Below, in pieces: positions 60,914 to 64,000 of a stretch of 64,000 bases of DNA. The stretch's first letter is position 1, and each line of letters begins with the position of its first letter. A program made the position numbers and the translations under genes. The notes under the pieces are model-generated. The model had not been told where the DNA came from. It did no database searches and was given only the letters and a program-made list of their open reading frames with translations. The DNA comes from Mortierella alpina. Lineage: Eukaryota; Mortierellomycota; Mortierellomycetes; Mortierellales; Mortierellaceae. Where the stretch lies: assembly GCA_029449245.1 (NCBI GenBank), contig JANATF010000001.1, forward strand, positions 3,100,001 to 3,164,000, given 5' to 3'.

Positions 60914-63900
60914 ATGGACAACAGTCAACTCAGGGATACCCTCTTACCTCCTTCAGGCCCGGAGCCGGAGCCTTTTGTTACCGAGATGGCTCGGAAATTC
61001 GATATTTTCACCGTATCCCGCCCAGCTTCTGCACCATCACATAGCGGTAGTGGTTCAAGGCGTAAAGACAAAAGAAGGCCATCGATGGAGGAACAACAGA
61101 ACGATGGGAGTTGCCGCCGGCAAAGACGACGATTCGAAAGTGAGCCACCGACATTGGATTCGACAGGAGCCTTTCGCCCTAGTCATGTCAGATCTTTTGT
61201 CGCGTGGCAAGATCCAGATGCGAGCCAGGCCGACTTTACGCCAAGTCAAGGGATCCATAGCGTGCCTAAACAAGCAACCTGTGTGTGTGTGTCGCCTGTT
61301 CCCACCTGCCAACAGCGACTCGAGTCAGAGCAGGGCCCTCCTCCTCCTCACGAGGCATGGTCCTCACCAACATCACCACAGCCATCAAGCGTGCACGACT
61401 CTATCCTTCACCCGAGGCCAAGACACCCGCTTTCATCCTTGCGCATGCTCAGCCATGAGGCCAGTCCCTCTCCCACAGCACCTTCCACGCCCATGGGTGT
61501 CATACCGCAGGCCGATCACACTGACCGATCACCCTCACCGTTAGCCCTGAACGAGATTGCACACCAGGGTCCACGGTCGGTCAAGGATGCACGTGGATTG
61601 ACCTATGAGAGCTCATCTGCAACCATAACCGAGGCTGCGAAGCAAGACAGCCTGTTCAACAATGTCGGATCGTCCATACCACCGTTCTATCCTGAAGGCG
61701 GGTTTTCGTCTCAGACCATGTGGAATCCTCCTCCCTACATGTTGGCTGCCTTTCCTCATTACAATAACAACGACAACAACAGCCATGCTACTCCAGGAGC
61801 GTGTCAGCAACTTCGACAAGCTGCACAGCAATTAGTCAGCCTGCAGTCGTCATCGGATCCAGATCCAGGTTCTCACAAGTTTTGGGATCTGTCGCGCCAG
61901 TTGCATCCAACCAACTTGGCCCGTGAGCCGTATTTCTCGCACGACATCAGTCTCTTTGGACAGCAACTACAACAACAACAGCAGCAGCAGAGCACGGACT
62001 CGCTTCGCCATTATGGGAGTGGATTCATGCCATTTTCAGCGTCGCGATCGTCGATGGATGCTTCTGCGGGAGCACACAAGAACCACAAGGTCTCGGGCAC
62101 TCGACAACATGACCGAGGATCCTTTGCTGCTTCAGCAGGTGCCTATAGATCGCCTCTTGCGCCATTTCATCAGCTACATCCGCCGTTTGTAGACAGCGTA
62201 GACACATTGTTGCCCATGCTAGACTTTTCTGCCATGAGCGGATCCTCATCCTCCAATGGCGGTGGCGGCTCCTTTGCTGTCCCACCCTCTTCCTCCCTCG
62301 AGCACATGTCTTCATCTCTCCAAGCGCAAGGGCAAGGCGACCATGCCATTGGTGGTGGATTCGCACGGTTGAGTCGACAAGGGCAGGTGCGAGATCCCGA
62401 CCCAAAGTACTGCGACAACTGCCATACGACTTCCACCCCGAGCTGGAGACGCTGCCCACAGGGCCAGATCCTCCTCTGTAATGCGTGTGGTCTCTACCAA
62501 AAACTCCATGGTCGTCCGAGACCGTTTTTCAAGACCAAAGACGGCGCTATCAAAATCCATCGCACTGTTCCTGAGCATCCGCCCTGTGTCCGATGCGGCA
62601 CTCGATCGACCACGACCTGGCGCAAGGACGAGAATCACAAGACGATCTGTAATGTGTGCATGATGACTGCAAAACAGAATCGCAAGGAGTCTGGAGGCAG
62701 TTTGGAAGGCGAGGCCGCGCAGCCTTCTACAAGGGGCGACCCTCAGGCAGCGAGTCATTCAAAACCCACGACGACAGGTGGAGCCATGACAGTGGTGCAC
62801 GGTCAGACGGCAGGTTCAACCTCGTCTGCGCGTGGAGTGCTGGCGGCGGGTGGCGGCTCGACTGGCCGTCGGGCTTCGCGACCCAGGTCCAACTCCATGA
62901 CGGACCGCTCATCGACCGCCATTTCAAAGTCCAAGGCAGCAGCACGCGCTCGGCTCTCTAAAACCAACACCGCTGCTGATCTTTGCTACAGATTCTCGTC
63001 GCACTACGGTCCAGAATCCAACCAGCTGCCCTATGCCTATAACGGATTGTTACATGCCTCCTCCTCGTCCTACGGGTTCGCATCGAGTTCTCAAAGTCAT
63101 CCGATGGAGTGGCCATCACAGCAGCAGCAGCGACAAGAAGGAGCCGCGTACAGTTATCAGAGCACCGAGGAAGGCCCCAACAATGCTTGGCTGACGCATG
63201 GGCTTGCCTTTGGGGCCTCCTCTTCCTCCTCCTCGACTGCTGGCTTTGACTTTGGGCAGACGCCATCGTCCGAACCTACCTCGCGTCCGATGATGGCTTA
63301 CCCGCCACAGCAAGGATACGAAGCCCTTGCACCACTGCAACAACAACAACAGCAACAACAACAACAGCATCAGCATCTCGGTTCGATCGCGTCTTCCCTC
63401 TCGACTGAATGGAGGGCTCAAACAAGCGCGACAACAGATCACCCCCAGCAACAGCCGCCACAGCAGGCACAATCCCAGTACGGCTCTTACAGCCTATATC
63501 GACAACAACAAGAACAGCAGCAGCACCAACAGCAGCAGCCGATGCATCGATATCCACAGGAGCGTCTGCAAATGCAACAGCAGCAGCAACAACAGCATCA
63601 CCCACAATACCAAGAGCACGACGACCCGTACCGCAATGGTTCACCATCCTACTTGACGGCTTATCTGCAGCAACAGCAGCAGCGTCTCCCTCCACCGCAA
63701 CCTCAAGTGCAGGCGTTGTCAGGTTTTGGTGAAGACGTTCCATCGTTTCTCCATGATCCAATGCAAAGCGGCTCTATGGACCGGTTTCCGAGCCCTTCCA
63801 TCTTCACCATCCATGCCCCGCACGAGGACAGTAGCAGCACTACCACCACCACTACCACCAAGAACAACAAGGAGACCAGCCATGGTCCTTTCTCGATGGA

Positions 63901-64000
63901 GGCCGTGGAACTGGCCCAGCAATATTCGTCCTACGACTACTATTACTACCCATCAGCGATTCCAGATCTGGCATTTGTGTCTGGAGCGTCTGTCGAAAGC
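60914..64000 (+). CDS. GATA-type zinc finger transcription factor (3'-partial)
   Basis: The frame is open from the ATG at 60914 to the window end, at least 1,029 codons with no stop. A block FWDLSRQLHPTNLAREPYFS lies about residue 325. At residue 500 starts a GATA finger CDNC-x18-CNAC followed by GLYQKLHGRPRPFFKTK. At residue 558 a second finger-like unit CVRC-x17-CNVC (TWRKDENHKTICNVC) follows, less typical after its last Cys pair. Basic Ser/Gly-rich sequence comes next, then long Gln-rich tracts (near 63340–63590), usual in activation domains. Such factors bind (A/T)GATA(A/G) sites; the target pathway (nitrogen, iron, light) cannot be told. Confidence 0.92.
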   Translation, partial: MDNSQLRDTLLPPSGPEPEPFVTEMARKFDIFTVSRPASAPSHSGSGSRRKDKRRPSMEEQQNDGSCRRQRRRFESEPPTLDSTGAFRPSHVRSFVAWQDPDASQADFTPSQGIHSVPKQATCVCVSPVPTCQQRLESEQGPPPPHEAWSSPTSPQPSSVHDSILHPRPRHPLSSLRMLSHEASPSPTAPSTPMGVIPQADHTDRSPSPLALNEIAHQGPRSVKDARGLTYESSSATITEAAKQDSLFNNVGSSIPPFYPEGGFSSQTMWNPPPYMLAAFPHYNNNDNNSHATPGACQQLRQAAQQLVSLQSSSDPDPGSHKFWDLSRQLHPTNLAREPYFSHDISLFGQQLQQQQQQQSTDSLRHYGSGFMPFSASRSSMDASAGAHKNHKVSGTRQHDRGSFAASAGAYRSPLAPFHQLHPPFVDSVDTLLPMLDFSAMSGSSSSNGGGGSFAVPPSSSLEHMSSSLQAQGQGDHAIGGGFARLSRQGQVRDPDPKYCDNCHTTSTPSWRRCPQGQILLCNACGLYQKLHGRPRPFFKTKDGAIKIHRTVPEHPPCVRCGTRSTTTWRKDENHKTICNVCMMTAKQNRKESGGSLEGEAAQPSTRGDPQAASHSKPTTTGGAMTVVHGQTAGSTSSARGVLAAGGGSTGRRASRPRSNSMTDRSSTAISKSKAAARARLSKTNTAADLCYRFSSHYGPESNQLPYAYNGLLHASSSSYGFASSSQSHPMEWPSQQQQRQEGAAYSYQSTEEGPNNAWLTHGLAFGASSSSSSTAGFDFGQTPSSEPTSRPMMAYPPQQGYEALAPLQQQQQQQQQQHQHLGSIASSLSTEWRAQTSATTDHPQQQPPQQAQSQYGSYSLYRQQQEQQQHQQQQPMHRYPQERLQMQQQQQQQHHPQYQEHDDPYRNGSPSYLTAYLQQQQQRLPPPQPQVQALSGFGEDVPSFLHDPMQSGSMDRFPSPSIFTIHAPHEDSSSTTTTTTTKNNKETSHGPFSMEAVELAQQYSSYDYYYYPSAIPDLAFVSGASVES

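Noticed and set aside
1-64000. CRISPR arrays, bacterial operons or phage genes
   Set aside because: Spliceosomal introns, eukaryotic gene families and a eukaryotic tRNA-His rule out a prokaryotic source; no regular spacer arrays were seen.

Overview
The window looks like a nuclear contig from an early-diverging filamentous fungus, most plausibly a Mortierella-type Mucoromycota. Evidence: compact genes with many short GT–AG introns, a group III (Nik1/Os-1-type) hybrid histidine kinase, Kre33/NAT10, a Gpr1/Fun34/YaaH acetate permease, a Kei1-like sphingolipid subunit, Dal5/Tna1-type MFS permeases, an Iml2/TTC39 protein, an F-box protein, a GATA factor, and polypyrimidine microsatellites near gene ends. 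The taxon is inferred from gene content and was not checked by any search. Exon boundaries below were worked out by hand from splice signals, reading phase and family expectations.

Layout. 1–9081: 3' part of a giant hybrid histidine kinase with at least 25 HAMP units in tandem. 9556–12411: membrane-anchored PC-esterase/TBL-like protein. 13333–23282: a ten-exon model joining an N-terminal multi-pass membrane region, a very long disordered region and a C-terminal Iml2/TTC39 domain. 23495–27108: RNA cytidine acetyltransferase. 27498–28563 (minus): acetate permease. 31580–41730: four MFS permeases, one on plus and three minus-strand tandem paralogues that share one eight-exon structure with two 24-nt micro-exons. 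43621–44996: two small secreted cysteine-rich proteins, one with a knottin spacing and one whose start codon is split by an intron.

45000–53800 is gene-poor and repeat-rich. It holds palindromic TGACAT elements, a non-LTR reverse transcriptase tail beside an array of about 0.57-kb monomers, inverted repeats around that array, and a well-delimited 1.1-kb Mutator-like element. The last has long terminal inverted repeats, a 9-bp target duplication, a related empty site nearby, and a decayed gene inside. A tRNA-His follows. 54680–55734 (minus) is a Kei1-like subunit, 57618–60239 an F-box protein, and 60914–64000 a GATA factor cut by the window end.

The genes do not form one operon-like pathway. 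The coherent clusters are the MFS family (local tandem duplication, with a small divergent membrane ORF copied along with it), the pair of secreted cysteine-rich peptides, and the nested mobile-element island. The most unusual items are the HAMP array, the Mutator-like element with cargo, the monomer array, the split-start secreted gene and the micro-exon permeases.
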